A stretch of DNA of 25,215 nt from JANYCG01 sp031365665 (GTDB lineage Bacteria; Pseudomonadota; Gammaproteobacteria; Burkholderiales; Burkholderiaceae_C): positions 1 to 25,215 of the forward strand of contig JANLYO010000082.1 of NCBI GenBank assembly GCA_031365665.1, given 5' to 3'. Position numbers and translations under genes: made by a program. Positions within the stretch are counted from its first letter, which is position 1. Every line of letters starts with the position of its first letter. Below the pieces are notes generated by a model. The model worked only from the letters and a program-made list of their open reading frames with translations, made no database searches and was not told the origin of the DNA. Shown here piece by piece: positions 10,501 to 16,574 of the stretch.

Positions 10501-13500
10501 CGACTGCACCGCCAATGCCCGCGTCGCCGCCGACGGCCACGCCGCCGGTCACAGACCAATTGTTGTCGTGGTGGTAGGCGGCAATACGCGCTTCCTGGTT
10601 CACGCCGCCAAAACTTGTATTGACCGCTGCGCCGTTGCTGACGATGGACGACGTATCGCCGCCCAACATCGCGACGCTGACGGTAGCCGCAATGGCAGCA
10701 TTGCCGCCGCCCGCTGCGCTGATGGCGAAGTTCTCCACTGATGAGGTGGACGACGCCACCACTGCCACGCCGCGCATGGAATCGTGTTGCTGGCGGGTGC
10801 CCAACAGTTGTTGCGAGGGCAGCTTGGCCGCGTCACGCGCCGACAAGACCCCGTTGTCCACCGACGCCGCGCTGCCATTGCCCGATGCTGTGACCTTGGT
10901 GTTCGCGCCCGACACTTCGGCTTGTGTAGACGAATGGATGTCGTTGAATGCAATTGCGCCTGCAGCACCGAGCGTGCCACCCAGTCCGACAGCGCCTGCT
11001 CTGGATTTGATGGCGTCGTCGGCCTGCGCCAACACCAGCGCATTACCTGTCGCGGCGATTTCTGCTGCGCCGGAGACTTTGGCCTGGGTTGTGCCGCCTG
11101 CATCGTTAACTGCGACTGAGCCCGAGATGCCAGCCGTGCCTGCGCCGGAACCCGAAATCGCCCAGACATCCATCGTGCCAGTACGCTCGGCATCAATGGT
11201 CGCATTGGCAGCGGTAATTTTCCCGCCCGACACCAATGCCTTGACAGCGCCACCAATATGGTTGTACGAGCCAGATGCACCCACCGCGCCATTGCCACCG
11301 ACGGCGGCGGCACCCGTCAACGATTGAATCTCGGACGTATCGGTTGCGCGGATGCGCGCATCGCCCGAGGCGGTGATGGTCGTGCCAGTGCCTGATGCCA
11401 TCGTCGTATTGCCGATGGTGTTGATGCCCAGCGACCCGGTGACTGCAACCTTGGCCGACCCACTTCCTCCCACCGCGTAGGTACGGATTTCAGCGGTTTC
11501 AGCGGCATCCAGATAAACGTTGATCCCGCCCATTGAACCGCCGCTCGCAAGCGCCGAAGTTTCGTTGTTGATTTCGTTGTATGCCGCAGCAATACCTACA
11601 GCCGCTTGGCCACCCGACAAGGCAACACTGCCGGCAATGGACAAGATGTTAGAGGTGTCATTGCCACTCAACTCGACCGAACTGCCACCGGAGGTGATGC
11701 TGGCCCCGGTTTGCGCTGCTTCCGTGCGGTTGGTGATGATGTTGACGGTGACAGAACCCGACACCGTCACACCTTGCGATGCGCCCAAGGCCGCAGCCAC
11801 GGAAACAATCGAGTTGTCGTTAGTCGCGGTGGCAGATACCTTGCCGCCACTGGCGACACTGCCGCCGTCGATGTGCGCCAGAGTGTCCGAATCTACAGTG
11901 GAGATGGCAACCCCTGCGCCAATGCCGGCTTTGCCGCCATAACTGGCCGCACCGGCCACGCTGCGGATGTCGGAATCGTCCTTGGCCGTCAGCGTGGCCG
12001 CTAGCGTCGTGGTGACGTTGGCATTGCTCAATGCCGCTTCGGTGATGTTGTCAATATTGCTGTACGAAACCGAACCTGCAATGCCAACCTTGTCGCCGCC
12101 TGCCGCCGCCGCCGTGACAGACCACATGGCACCCGTGTTTTTGGCGTTGACCAAAAGCCCGCTGGCAACTCCAACCGTGGCATCTTCCACGGTGGCACGG
12201 GTATCCTTGACCAGTTCGTTCCAGGTGAAGGCCCCGGCCAGTCCAGCCGATTTGTTGGGGTCCACTGTCAATGCGCCAGCGCCACCCAAGGCCAAAGCGC
12301 GGTTTTCGGCATTGACCTTCAGGCCGGCAGCCAAGGCGACATCGTCCTTGGCGCTGCCGTCAAAATCGGTTTGAACCGCAACGCTGACAGCGGCAGTGCC
12401 GTTTACGGTGACCGTCGCCAGATCAGAAATCGTGGCCGAACTGGTGTCGTTGACGATGTTCACCGCCACAGCAGCAGAAATTCCAACCCCCGACTTACCC
12501 TGTTTGCCACCGTCTTTTGAATTGGTTTTGGCACCGTCGCCACCTTTGGCCGTGGCATCGTCCTCTTTGGCCGCAGGGCCAGCGCCCGCCACCGAAAAGG
12601 CGCCAATCACGTTGCTGACCTGGGTGTCCAGCAACAGGTTGCCGCTGGCAGTCAAGGTACCGCCGCTGCCAGTCTCGGTGCTACGGTTGCCGATGATGGC
12701 GCGCACTTCGCGATCCACGTTGTTGATGGCAATCGAGAAGCCAATGCCGACGGCTTCAGACCGCGCCACGCCGCCGGCCACGTTGATAAAGAGGCTGGTG
12801 TCCTTGGCCAGCACCAAAACGTCATTGGCGAGCATCGTCCCGCCCGAGCCGATTTGGGCAATCGTGTGGGTATCCACATTCAGCAATGAAAAGGCCCCGT
12901 TGATCGACACCTTGCCGGCCTTGCCATTGGTTTCGGCCACGTCGATATTGAGGAAATCGGTGTGTGCCGCCACGACCACGTCGTCAGCGCGCACCTTGGC
13001 CCCTTTGGCAATCGAGGCGTCGGTGCCGCCACTTAGATTGAATTGCAAATACGAGCCGCCAAACCCGGCCTTGCCGCTGGTGCTGTTGGTGCCAAAACTG
13101 GTGGGGTCAAATTCAGGGATGCCGGTCAAATTCAAGGTGCCCTGGCTAGCGGTGGCGATCACGCTCACATCTTGCAGGGCAGTTGCTGCACCGCTGCCGG
13201 CGTTGATGGTGGCATTGCCAATTTTGGCAGTGGCCTTGTTGTTGAGGGTGAAAAAGTCCAACGCCCCGGCCAGTGCCAGTTTGTCGCTTTCCACCGCCGT
13301 TTGTGACCACACCGTGCCGTGGATCGGGTCTGCCACCACTTCTTTGACGGCGCCGGCAAAGTCATACCAGGCGCTGGCGCTGTTCCAGTTCATGGCATTG
13401 AACTTGTCGATGGCTGTCGTCCAGGCGGACCAGAACGGGTCGATGCTGGATTCGGCATAGACCGTCACTGCGCCACCCGCATTGACGACGGCACCGTCAT

Positions 13501-16003
13501 CAATCAGCGCATCTGCATGGTGCTGCATTTGCACGATGGCGATGGACGCTGATATGGCAATGGCTTTTTTATCAGCGGGCTTTTTGGTGTCGCCGGGGGT
13601 CTCCTTGTCAAGGTCGCGCTGGTCCACTGCGGCAGAGGTGGCAAAGCTGATGGCCTCATTGGCCTGCGCCTTGACGCTCACCGCGCCAGTGGTGGTGACA
13701 TGCGCGCCGCCAACAATTTGCGCCTTGACGTTGTTCGTGTTTTCAGCCCACGCGAACGCTGCCGACAAACCCAGTTTGCTGCTGGAGCCGCTCTTTGAGT
13801 CGGTGCTGGGTGCGGCGGCCATCAAATCGGACAACTTTTCAAACAGGATTTCATCGACCGGCTTGGCGCTGGTGATGGCTTCCTTCAAGTCCGGACTGCC
13901 GCCCGTGCCAGCCGCCGCCGAGACTTCGGTTTCAGCGCCTTTCATCACGGCTCTCACTTCGACACTTTTGGCCGTGGTGTTGCCACCCAAGCTGGCTGTG
14001 AAGTTGGTGTTGGAAATGCCCACCGAGATGCCCGCTGACGCCACGCCGTCTTTGAACGAGCCGCCGCTGGCTGCTACCGTGTGTTTTTTCTCCCCGGTGG
14101 CTTCCAACGTAAATTTGTCTGCGCTGGTGATGGTGGCGGCGGACTCCACCGTCGCCTCTGCCACCTGCGTACCCAAACCGACGGCAAACGAGAAATTGGC
14201 GTATTTGCTGGCGGCCGAAACCGGGTTGGCCAATGACCCGGTATTGACGGTGTCCACTTCAACGCCCAAAGTGCTGTCGGCTTGCGCCTTGATCGACATC
14301 TCGCCGGTGGAACTGAGCTTGGCATTGCCGACCTTGACTTTGGCCAGCGCGTTGGTCTCGCCGTAACCAAATCCGACCAGGCTGCTGACCACTTTCATGC
14401 TGGCATCGGCCTTGGCCTCAGCTTCAACCTTGAGTTTGCCCGAGGCGCCGATGTCAGCGCCGCCATCGATATCCACCGTCGCCTGCGCCTTGGAGAATGT
14501 CACGTTCGCGCCCAAGCGCAAGGACGTTATGAAGTCCAGCGCAGCAATGCCGATGTTGGCAAAAAAGCCGCCAACCGTGCTGTTGTCCTGCGCACCGACA
14601 AAATGGAACTTGTCGTCTGCGGCAGCCTTGATGGTCACGTCGCGGCCACGGATCACGGCGTTGTTGATGCTGATGGAGGCCTTCTGATCCTCCGAGGAGC
14701 CAAACACCGGCGTCACCGCGTCATCGGTGGCAGTGATGCTCACGTCCCCTGCCGTTTTGCCGTTGTTGGCGTCAGCGCGCAATTGGCTGCCATTTTTGAT
14801 TTCAATTTGCTTGGCGGTGACGCTGATGTTGCCGGAGTTCCCGGTGGATGCTAGCGTATCGTGATTGCTGCGGGTGTCAGCCACAGCGCCGACATTGCGC
14901 GACGAGACGAATACGCCGTCGAGCACCACCTTTTTGGTGGCACTGATCGTGACCGCCGCGCCATGGGAATAAAAGTCGTTGGCACTAGTCCAGTCCAGGT
15001 TGTCCGGGTCAATCAAGATCGAACCCGCCTTGCCTTGGGCTGCGCGGGCCGACAGGCCATTGCCCATCAAATTCACGTCGCCTTTGGCCGAAAACTCGAC
15101 AAAACCGCCGTCGCCGCTGCCCGCTGCGTCGGCAGAAACCCTGCCACTGGCGGCTAAGGCTGAATTGCCATCCGCCATAACGGTGACTGAGCCACCTTTG
15201 GCATTGCCGCCGACACCATCAGCTGCCACCGTGCCCGCGACCTGAATATCCTGCGCGGCGCGGATTCGGATCACGCCGCCGTCAAAACTCACCATGGACG
15301 GGACGGCCAGGCCATTCACGTTCACCAAATCGGCAAACGCCACCTGCGCGTGGCCACCGGCAAACACCTGCGCGCCCGCGCCGATATCGACATTGCCGCC
15401 AGCCAAAGTGACGGCTTCTGCGGCGTTAATGCGCCCCTTGACACTAACCAAACCCGTGGCGCTCAATGGAATCTGTCCGGCCAACACGGCGGCAGTTGCA
15501 GCATCGTCAATCGCGCCGCTGGCTGACATCAGTCGGTCCATGAAACCCGTGGTCGGCGTGACCAACGTCAGGCTGCCAACGTTCAAGACGCCGGTGCTGC
15601 CCACCACCACGCCATGCGGATTGAGGAAAAACACATTTCCACCAATTTGCCCCGCTTTGTAGGAGTTCACCAGGCCGTTGATGTAGCTCGCCTCGCCTGT
15701 GACCAAATTGAGCAGGTTGGCGGTTTGCCCAGGCAGATGCAAGTTGACCGTCCTGGCGGTTTCGACATTGAACTTGGAAAACGAGTTGAAGGCAGTGGCG
15801 CCCCGGACGGTTTGGGTTCTGATATCCGTCACCGCGCCTTGGGTCGTCAATTGGGTGGCCGTTCGCCCGTCAGTGACGATGGACGGCGGCTGTGCCAAGG
15901 CGGCAGACCCACCCATAAAGCCGATCCCCGCCATCAGAAGTGCATTGCGCCGCAACACACACAGGTATTGGCGCTTGAGGTATCCCATTGCGGATCGGGT
16001 CAT
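1505..16003 (-). CDS. Giant two-partner secretion exoprotein (TpsA), leukotoxin LktA-like filamentous adhesin, 4832 aa
   Basis: A secreted beta-helical surface protein, exported by Sec and then by the adjacent TpsB; likely roles are adhesion, aggregation or biofilm. An extended signal peptide (KRQYLCVLRR then a hydrophobic stretch, cleavage likely after ALA, residue 37) precedes the TPS/haemagglutination domain (about 40-330) with NLVTGEASYINGLV, FFLNPHGVVVGS (N128-G131) and the closing ILIDPDN near residue 327. Residues about 480-2730 are Gly/Ala/Val-rich repeats, clearest as 53-residue units at 1293-1664. Non-repeat insertions lie at about 850-920 (Trp-rich), 1142-1171 (Lys-rich), 1715-1755, 2117-2185, 3013-3058 (helical), 3502-3665 (four Cys) and 3902-4048. 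Exact 20-residue repeats occupy 4407-4526; the tail ends PGLMDELINQDNQK. No VENN motif or toxin domain is seen. An SD (AGGA, bases 16011-16014) lies 7 nt before the ATG. The LktA assignment rests on recalled family features and is less certain than the TpsA call. Confidence 0.95.
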   Translation of the reverse strand: MTRSAMGYLKRQYLCVLRRNALLMAGIGFMGGSAALAQPPSIVTDGRTATQLTTQGAVTDIRTQTVRGATAFNSFSKFNVETARTVNLHLPGQTANLLNLVTGEASYINGLVNSYKAGQIGGNVFFLNPHGVVVGSTGVLNVGSLTLVTPTTGFMDRLMSASGAIDDAATAAVLAGQIPLSATGLVSVKGRINAAEAVTLAGGNVDIGAGAQVFAGGHAQVAFADLVNVNGLAVPSMVSFDGGVIRIRAAQDIQVAGTVAADGVGGNAKGGSVTVMADGNSALAASGRVSADAAGSGDGGFVEFSAKGDVNLMGNGLSARAAQGKAGSILIDPDNLDWTSANDFYSHGAAVTISATKKVVLDGVFVSSRNVGAVADTRSNHDTLASTGNSGNISVTAKQIEIKNGSQLRADANNGKTAGDVSITATDDAVTPVFGSSEDQKASISINNAVIRGRDVTIKAAADDKFHFVGAQDNSTVGGFFANIGIAALDFITSLRLGANVTFSKAQATVDIDGGADIGASGKLKVEAEAKADASMKVVSSLVGFGYGETNALAKVKVGNAKLSSTGEMSIKAQADSTLGVEVDTVNTGSLANPVSAASKYANFSFAVGLGTQVAEATVESAATITSADKFTLEATGEKKHTVAASGGSFKDGVASAGISVGISNTNFTASLGGNTTAKSVEVRAVMKGAETEVSAAAGTGGSPDLKEAITSAKPVDEILFEKLSDLMAAAPSTDSKSGSSSKLGLSAAFAWAENTNNVKAQIVGGAHVTTTGAVSVKAQANEAISFATSAAVDQRDLDKETPGDTKKPADKKAIAISASIAIVQMQHHADALIDDGAVVNAGGAVTVYAESSIDPFWSAWTTAIDKFNAMNWNSASAWYDFAGAVKEVVADPIHGTVWSQTAVESDKLALAGALDFFTLNNKATAKIGNATINAGSGAATALQDVSVIATASQGTLNLTGIPEFDPTSFGTNSTSGKAGFGGSYLQFNLSGGTDASIAKGAKVRADDVVVAAHTDFLNIDVAETNGKAGKVSINGAFSLLNVDTHTIAQIGSGGTMLANDVLVLAKDTSLFINVAGGVARSEAVGIGFSIAINNVDREVRAIIGNRSTETGSGGTLTASGNLLLDTQVSNVIGAFSVAGAGPAAKEDDATAKGGDGAKTNSKDGGKQGKSGVGISAAVAVNIVNDTSSATISDLATVTVNGTAAVSVAVQTDFDGSAKDDVALAAGLKVNAENRALALGGAGALTVDPNKSAGLAGAFTWNELVKDTRATVEDATVGVASGLLVNAKNTGAMWSVTAAAAGGDKVGIAGSVSYSNIDNITEAALSNANVTTTLAATLTAKDDSDIRSVAGAASYGGKAGIGAGVAISTVDSDTLAHIDGGSVASGGKVSATATNDNSIVSVAAALGASQGVTVSGSVTVNIITNRTEAAQTGASITSGGSSVELSGNDTSNILSIAGSVALSGGQAAVGIAAAYNEINNETSALASGGSMGGINVYLDAAETAEIRTYAVGGSGSAKVAVTGSLGINTIGNTTMASGTGTTITASGDARIRATDTSEIQSLTGAAAVGGNGAVGASGSYNHIGGAVKALVSGGKITAANATIDAERTGTMDVWAISGSGAGTAGISGSVAVNDAGGTTQAKVSGAAEIAATGNALVLAQADDAIKSRAGAVGLGGTLGAAGAIAFNDIHSSTQAEVSGANTKVTASGNGSAASVDNGVLSARDAAKLPSQQLLGTRQQHDSMRGVAVVASSTSSVENFAISAAGGGNAAIAATVSVAMLGGDTSSIVSNGAAVNTSFGGVNQEARIAAYHHDNNWSVTGGVAVGGDAGIGGAVDTTVASHTTTAKVDGATVQAKKTVGVKAGSTNEVGQKVIAVGGGVYVGLAGTGGVVLINGQTDALANNATVNSQGNIDLLANSRTDVDLIAGALAVSGVAGVGLTAGVTLVEQKANAKASGTSKFNANGTTTIEADSSFNQSVYAYTAAAAGGVGIAGTVNVVVVKGSTLAEVGSQTEINQDTVNYGGSGQNVAVSASDTTKVDNKVGSLGVGLGGAGIGAVADVVLIHNGATANIAGGAKVAADNDISVTANTVRDVTSVSTAFGGGSTLGIAGAVSVVSVGARPEGDAKDNTSGSINKAGQLSSASATGDQMGSDGGTSASSTRADNARANINLNGDLNTTPVNTTAGAYVGVGAILNAGRDINVKAHNKTDTDAIAAGAAVSGGVSLGGGIAIALVKDVTVASLKGQTTATRNVTVTATDDQPDVSIMRTYAGGGGVAGLAASFAWHEKKSTALAELGGTVTSTTGGVVVDAGVDHNLEVNGGGVGIGVVGIGASIGIITEDGEATANVSTGTHVTAKSLDVHGHIRTTSEGNVLAAAGGLISGAGADMQVKDSSGASANLGQGVVLRTAGGLAQVRADSDPVAKAAAKGVAISAGLSIGISNTEAIANTTTKATAGDNLDVQSDGLSFSATTKLRNGSRTAYADSLAAAGGALVGASATVAKAEVNPVTQVQLGSGNQVTLTGAFNALANSTTKSKSNVLGINVGFYAAGANVADTTANSTTETTIAGGTFITGAFNAKSTSSDGLDAASRSGAGGLGVLLAAKVDNDADAHTLTRVGGVVNATTMTLEAKHTTDVQGTADSTSASVAGYSGAWVTNTVDNVTRAELANNADVAAQSFVMNAEVNVTKGSANYGWTVQAASGGILSGASGASKTTIHNDTDAVIGSNAVVDTFRLGAPMGNIQMDAKNNVQVYDAVLLDTGGAIAIAHTESYIKADRLNATVTVGSGSVLSSDGDIVLEAKTLATVDTEAQSKTYGLAGAPSGKSLSRITTANNVNIDGARLETDENARIFAGYHNNLRADAETRLWNKTVIPINSTPEAHGEINQSNNITVGNYNANLAGVTDPTQQLIKGAAIGTVKDIELRAGAGNHVTRGYGRGTDLYREALEALGKVFDSSISLDITGGSEKDDSRSGVAVNGGLFAGTHYQQFLTIAADGTVTRQSEGMATPVQHTNVDLARDISDRIARLTALYNEYKDDNADIANGFLADIDILNAKKSKLGVGATATFLDIQPAAAYTGYIHINGDKLVGSGKITAPGDAKIEIANASNKFLRVVGNGGLPSLFISEDLGGVVDFNNVRVSSVGEINAINKGGATASFTQVVDRGNSPDPVILLKNTYKDNINLDALNPEIHVDGDITNMRGLVKIESAGSVQVSSNIVAKTVDIATGGDFIKTFTVGFTHQGGDPTLNVLNGSVAGHASVSRPVKDPLTGITTNRLVPYTVDLYYEDVARGAYPNHVPDDANGVPSGASTTHATWTANAFQPAVQGSVIAGNNVFISGEKLNINGLIQSGLASYTVNISAADANAAKAANGNFVALAMTENGESVKDVFRPQLRWDAAKSQLELGSIAVAGGYIQLYGDIFSTGSGKIKVLDGYGRINVTNTSGLDLAVNKLDTGPGVAGQIKITDTSTKVNAGGVLKPLVTVISLVNDVVTYNYQNFNSGDDRTPFGVANGSTRTGTYNPRDGRRLYWADAETWTNEYWETYHKSCYGGCNFLGDLLSADPGSRQAFLSTKALSVRPGGEWLADAPYTKGVAQPAYKMEYTKAISPVIYTAGLDASATNGGHYWTDHCFAGICVDDYENFISKRDWTWTEKSYYKHSLDASRPIAIEFSGFKTGALAVDNASKNLLLQGAVRNLTGATDISVGSIKSNDGVVVYAKDLNLNAKAGDIGRPAARPADSSYLTVELASGGKLDARATGGMAIEQQFGALDVKRAQAGGLVDLKADGNIDSSNAAVVSGSSIRLTSANGAIGSIATPLQIDVTSPTGTIEAYAAKDIALTETSGDMRLLSVTSVAGDLRLESKTGALIDANDAQRVDLETKAELLQSAKRARLMVADGADDGVAATVASFNIAKKQDYFQYWQMRGIKETFDANGNSTGFTALAYDPAFKFVVDPGTAATLKTVNSWGDAELQAYQDTRTKFYHAAATDFGKGAAGTFNKNFSYDVATADATRFAAMKQGGAWTSDEITNRIGAGFFKDVSDTEILIEAPNAVGRNITLIAKTGIGIEKTPLDINTSPSSWSEADQLALIAAEKSDISISTSIGGRRITIKQKDDVDFTLQNGGVITASAANSIYLGSEDDVRINLISTPEDVRLKTGTALTSSGAVGQTVVNARNITLEAGGGDLGTDAKDLVVQHALLGAVTARAGGNLYLTNGSGDLRVDQVFSPALARITAKGALIEATPDLNLDVQAKFMQLIAGTTIGLGASPTNYLDIGSDATGWIDLTAPNGIYIYTPNAILNLRNVQASNGEFKLDGTADKVNLTGDIAIAKDMALKMSDTLSLGAGVNLITTAGDIRLDAKSIDMQAGSRMNAILGSVVAIATNNIQLGDVNAGKNIQWQAGSGVLASGKLAAGGDLTGTSGGNTTLAGMSTVAGKATLNAGAKLQIGGTTTVGGDLLGTSVGDLETAGTTQVAGKLTGTAGGNLAVGGAATVGGDTALNATGNVSLAGTATLGGKLQASSGLNIESSGQVDVTKTIDLVAGSAISTISGAISGKETAALQAGSDINVAGNVQAAGKLDANAARSVKFDGGRLSSGADIVVNGGTSGAGDVLGTAKVGADIKAAGFVTVKAPGTIGGVNPLEIEMGGKLTLQAKDVSAAAKPAVPGAPVVVDVTGTGGAMASTVKLDVKGASTTTLKNYSANTGAVQTDSGNLIVQQGTVGDFVLFNTPFFSSRIDHVNRGPIEGVDIRAFTLSGKFTLDYKPGSAFVDAAVIKSNEKLIVTGSPKGSVTQVVAGGLRFAPSPESASAFVPQTADDKLVTVKPGLMDELINQDNQK
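2426..2785 (-). repeat. Six tandem 20-residue (60-nt) beta-helix repeats near the adhesin C-terminus
   Basis: Residues 4407-4526 split into six units of exactly 20 residues, for example TTVGGDLLGTSVGDLETAGT, TQVAGKLTGTAGGNLAVGGA and ATVGGDTALNATGNVSLAGT. The shared pattern is x-T-V-x-G-K/D-L-x-x-T/S-x-x-G-x-L/V-x-x-x-G-T. This is the one-coil-per-repeat spacing expected of a right-handed beta-helix in filamentous haemagglutinin-type proteins. The exact period and higher similarity, compared with the 53-residue array, suggest more recent duplication or length variation here. Confidence 0.85.
11012..12127 (-). repeat. Tandem 53-residue (about 159-nt) protein repeats inside the giant adhesin
   Basis: Seven consecutive units, residues 1293-1664, have lengths 53, 53, 54, 53, 53, 52 and 54. 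Each begins with a short strand such as MWSVTAAAAGG, IRSVAGAASYGG, IVSVAAALGA, ILSIAGSVAL, IRTYAVGGSG, IQSLTGAAAVGG or MDVWAISGSG. This is followed by a G-x-G-I-x-G-S-V-type segment, a N-x-I-x-N/S-x-T turn and a polar strand ending in D/E-T/D-S-E/D. Sequence identity between units is modest while length is nearly fixed, which suggests structural rather than recent duplication. Less regular units continue on both sides. I recall a 53-residue tandem repeat as characteristic of LktA-family filamentous adhesins. Confidence 0.85.
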
Positions 16004-16051
16004 GGTGCATTCCTAAATAGGGGCCGACACGGGTCGCCGACACACACATTT

Positions 16052-16080
16052 AGTCTAAACCGTAACAACAGGTATCACAA
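16052..16080 (-). promoter_or_regulatory. Candidate sigma-70 promoter for the tpsA-tpsB operon
   Basis: Read on the minus strand, TTGTGA (16080-16075) is followed after 17 nt by TAGACT (16057-16052). Each hexamer matches 4 of 6 consensus bases. This would place the transcription start about 40 nt before the tpsA ATG, leaving room for the SD at 16014-16011. Hexamer matches of this quality occur by chance, so this is tentative. Confidence 0.35.
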
Positions 16081-16164
16081 TGAGACTTAGGTCGGGGGAC
16101 TGGGTCGCAAAAAAAGCGTCGAAAAGTCGGTTTCCACCGATTAAAAAAAGGCCTACCATGTACT

Positions 16165-16182
16165 CAAATCGCGCCGGATTTG
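16165..16182. promoter_or_regulatory. Perfect 6-bp inverted repeat between tpsA and the rightward small gene (possible operator)
   Basis: CAAATC, a 6-nt GC-only centre (GCGCCG) and GATTTG form a symmetric 18-bp site. It lies about 85 bp upstream of the candidate tpsA promoter and about 40 bp upstream of the small rightward ORF. Its position and symmetry fit a dimeric regulator site, but no function is shown by the sequence. Confidence 0.3.
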
Positions 16183-16222
16183 GGTTTTACCGATTTCACG
16201 GCACGCGCATGGAGGTATGAGT

Positions 16223-16423
16223 TTGGCAGTCAACTATCAAAAACGTAGCGCCGGGCCTGCACCGCAAGCCAAGTTGGCGTTAGCTCGTCGGGCTACCGAC
16301 ACGCAGTTGCGCGGCCTGCAAGTGCAGGATGAAGACAGCGATCTGGCGTGGGAGGAATGGCAAGCCGCCCTGAAACGCCAGGACGGTGATAGTGCGCCCA
16401 CCCAACCTTCACCGCTGGAGTGA
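16223..16423 (+). CDS. Small hypothetical protein, about 66 aa, probable TTG start
   Basis: I do not recognise this product. The frame is open from ATG 16217, but the strong SD GGAGG at 16211-16215 sits only 1 nt before that ATG and 7 nt before the in-frame TTG at 16223, so TTG is the better start (the ATG would add only two residues). The protein is hydrophilic with no signal peptide or membrane segment: a basic N-terminal half (NYQKR, KLALARRATDTQLR) and an acidic, Trp-containing C-terminal half (DEDSDLAWEEWQAALKRQDG). It ends Pro-rich. It lies divergent from the giant adhesin and 151 bp before the TPR gene. A cytoplasmic accessory or regulatory peptide is possible. The SD and even codon use support it; no family supports it. 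Confidence 0.5.
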   Translation: MAVNYQKRSAGPAPQAKLALARRATDTQLRGLQVQDEDSDLAWEEWQAALKRQDGDSAPTQPSPLE

Positions 16424-16574
16424 ACCGGCTTCGTATTTGTAACTTGGAAAAAACACAAATTTCTGTGACAAAGTTGACATCTGGCTTCGAGTCTGGCCTG
16501 CCGGTGTCGAAACCAGAAACTTGTCGGCGCTGTCGCCACTCCATTGATTTTTACACTCTCCCTAGGAGTTTCCC
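16424..16574 (+). other. Intergenic leader of the TPR gene
   Basis: This 151-nt gap contains an exact TTGACA hexamer at 16474-16479, but no convincing -10 box 16-18 nt downstream (the bases there are GC-rich). A TACACT lies at 16552-16557, too far from it to pair. The clear element is the SD AGGAG at 16564-16568, 6 nt before the TPR gene's ATG. No terminator hairpin is evident after the small ORF, so co-transcription of the small ORF and the TPR gene cannot be excluded. Confidence 0.4.

Noticed and set aside
16474..16479. Consensus TTGACA as a promoter for the TPR gene
   Set aside because: No reasonable -10 hexamer lies 15-19 nt downstream; the -35 alone is not enough to call a promoter.
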